DNA from: Christensenella sp. UBA7707 | GTDB taxonomy: Bacteria; Bacillota; Clostridia; Christensenellales; CAG-138 | DNA length: 6,706 bases | Direction: 5' to 3' | NCBI GenBank assembly: GCA_002482435.1 | Contig: DLFZ01000074.1 | Span: forward strand, 1-6,706 | Part shown: positions 5,385 through 6,706 of the stretch, one piece after another | How positions within the stretch are numbered: position 1 is the first letter of the stretch | Layout: each line of letters begins with the position of its first letter | The notes under the pieces: generated by a model | The model's input: the letters and a program-made list of their open reading frames with translations, nothing else | Told to the model about the DNA's origin: nothing | Database searches by the model: none | Made by a program: the position numbers and the translations under genes

Positions 5385-6706
5385 ATGGCGTACAACAAAT
5401 CAAACGTAAAAACACCCATTCCAGAGGCGGAACCCTCCGTAAGGAACACGAACTTTTCGGAGGTCGCGCTTGGCTACACGAGCGAAAACGCGGTAGACGA
5501 GGCGAACCGCTGCCTGAACTGCAAGCATAGACCTTGCGTGGAAGGCTGCCCGGTGGGCATTGCGATACCGGATTTTATTTCCCTCATCAAAGAGGGCGAC
5601 TTTATCGGCGCCGCCGAAAAGATCTACGAAACCAACCTGATGCCCGCTGTATGCGGGCGGGTATGCCCGCAGGAAAAGCAGTGTGAGCAGCTTTGCGTGC
5701 GCGGCATCAAGGGCGAGCCGGTCGGCATCGGCAGGCTCGAGCGCTTCGTGGCGGATTACTATATGGCAAACGCCAAAAAGGAAACGGTTGTGCCGCAGAA
5801 AAACGGCCATAAGGTAGCGGTCGTCGGTTCCGGCCCCTCTGGCCTTACCTGCGCGGGCGAGCTTGCGCGCATGGGTTACGAGGTAACGGTTTACGAGGCG
5901 CTTCATGAGGCGGGCGGCGTGCTGGTTTACGGCATCCCGGAATTTCGTCTTCCGAAAACCATCGTGCGCGATGAAATCGAAAACCTCAAAAAGCTCGGCG
6001 TAACCATTCGCACAAACTTTGTGGTAGGCAAAACCGCCACCGTGGATGAGCTGATTGAAGAAGAAGGTTTTGAAGCCGTTTTCGTGGGCAGCGGCGCGGG
6101 GCTTCCGTCGTTTATGAACATCCCCGGCGAGGAAGCGGGCGGCGTATACTCCGCCAACGAGTTTTTGACGCGCATCAACCTCATGAAGGCGTTCCAAAAG
6201 GGTTCGGAAACACCCATTCCGCAGCCAAACAAGGTGATTGTCGTGGGCGGCGGCAACGTGGCGATGGACGCGGCACGCTGCGCCAAGCGCATCGGCGCGC
6301 AATCCGCCATCATTTATCGCAGAACGGAAAAGGAGCTTCCCGCGCGGCTTGAAGAAATTCACCACGCAAAGGAAGAGGGCATTGAGTTCCAATTCCTCGT
6401 CAACCCCATCGCCATCCTTGAGGATGAAAACGGCTGGGTGCGCGGCGTTCGCTTGGAGAAAATGCGCCTGAGCGAGCCGGACGCTTCCGGCCGCGCAAAG
6501 CCCGTACGCATTGAAGGCAGCGAGTTTGATATGGAAGCCGACTGCGTGGTAATGGCCATCGGCAACTCACCAAACCCGCTCATAAGCCGCACAACGAAGG
6601 GGCTTGAGGTAAACCGCCACGGCTGCTTGGTGCTGCGCGACAGCGACAAGGGCCTTACCACGCGCGACGGTATTTTCGCGGGCGGCGACGCCGTAACGGG
6701 CGCGGC
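5385..6706 (+). CDS. nfnB: NfnB, large subunit of the ferredoxin:NADP+ oxidoreductase (GltA/glutamate synthase small-subunit family), 3' truncated by window
   Basis: The large subunit partner of NfnA, often annotated gltA (NADPH glutamate synthase small subunit). It carries the bifurcating FAD, two [4Fe-4S] clusters and the NADP(H) site. The frame is open for 440 codons from ATG 5385 to the window edge; family members run to about 465 residues, so only a short tail is missing. Two cysteine sets are C43, C46, C51, C55 and C90, C94, C100, C104; in known NfnB structures one cluster uses a glutamate ligand, and E98 or E101 are candidates here. FAD-binding VGSGPSG is at 147-153, the second dinucleotide motif VGGGNVAMD at 287-295, YRR at 311-313, and the C-terminal FAD contact FAGGDAV at 431-437. 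The ribosome site GGTGA 5375-5379 lies within the end of nfnA. The adjacent nfnA, and no gltB-type large subunit within view, argue for Nfn rather than glutamate synthase. Confidence 0.93.
   Translation, partial: MAYNKSNVKTPIPEAEPSVRNTNFSEVALGYTSENAVDEANRCLNCKHRPCVEGCPVGIAIPDFISLIKEGDFIGAAEKIYETNLMPAVCGRVCPQEKQCEQLCVRGIKGEPVGIGRLERFVADYYMANAKKETVVPQKNGHKVAVVGSGPSGLTCAGELARMGYEVTVYEALHEAGGVLVYGIPEFRLPKTIVRDEIENLKKLGVTIRTNFVVGKTATVDELIEEEGFEAVFVGSGAGLPSFMNIPGEEAGGVYSANEFLTRINLMKAFQKGSETPIPQPNKVIVVGGGNVAMDAARCAKRIGAQSAIIYRRTEKELPARLEEIHHAKEEGIEFQFLVNPIAILEDENGWVRGVRLEKMRLSEPDASGRAKPVRIEGSEFDMEADCVVMAIGNSPNPLISRTTKGLEVNRHGCLVLRDSDKGLTTRDGIFAGGDAVTGA

Noticed and set aside
4826..5449. A 207-codon minus-strand frame, opposite nfnA and the start of nfnB.
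   Set aside because: Antisense shadow of well-supported genes, with no ribosome binding site and low-complexity composition.
5400..6392. A 330-codon open frame on the minus strand.
   Set aside because: It lies wholly opposite nfnB, whose motifs are unmistakable; its His/Arg/Ala-rich translation has no family pattern. It is a by-product of GC-rich codon use.

Overview
The window looks like the chromosome of a Firmicute, most likely an anaerobic member of the Clostridia. The evidence is a secA end followed by prfB (a common Firmicutes order), strong AAGGAGG-type ribosome binding sites, and an NfnAB-type ferredoxin:NADP oxidoreductase. A rank below class cannot be assigned from the sequence. 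All genes except one lie on the plus strand.

Layout: (1) 1-276, the C-terminus of SecA with its zinc-binding tail. (2) 277-639, a gap with no gene that holds copy 1 of a multi-hairpin element and then the prfB leader. (3) 640-1741, prfB (peptide chain release factor 2), read through an in-frame TGA by a +1 programmed frameshift. (4) 1738-2781, a PLP-dependent threonine aldolase that overlaps prfB by ATGA and ends at a strong terminator. (5) 2782-3125, a second gap with copy 2 of the element and then a sigma-28-like promoter. (6) 3126-3749, a 207-residue cysteine-free cytoplasmic protein of unknown function, possibly linked to motility. (7) 3789-3816, a bidirectional terminator shared with the convergent gene at 3858-4328 (minus), a NimA/PNPOx-like flavin split-barrel protein. 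(8) A divergent promoter region, then nfnA (4535-5383) and nfnB (5385 to the window edge, open), whose products would form an electron-bifurcating transhydrogenase.

The most unusual content is the element present twice (290-513 and 2842-2995). The copies share a 53-bp identical core folding into two hairpins. Upstream of the core each copy has two further helices at corresponding places. Their sequences differ between copies, but nine base pairs have changed on both sides so that pairing is kept. That pattern suggests the folded form, as RNA or as single-stranded or cruciform DNA, is what is maintained. I do not recognise the element as a named family.

The core genes are ordinary housekeeping: protein export, translation termination, amino acid metabolism and redox balance. 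Other points of interest are the weak, shifted Shine-Dalgarno-like stimulator at the prfB frameshift, the sigma-28-like promoter in front of the unknown protein, an operator-like inverted repeat at the flavoprotein promoter, and the very high third-position GC of the secA tail compared with prfB.
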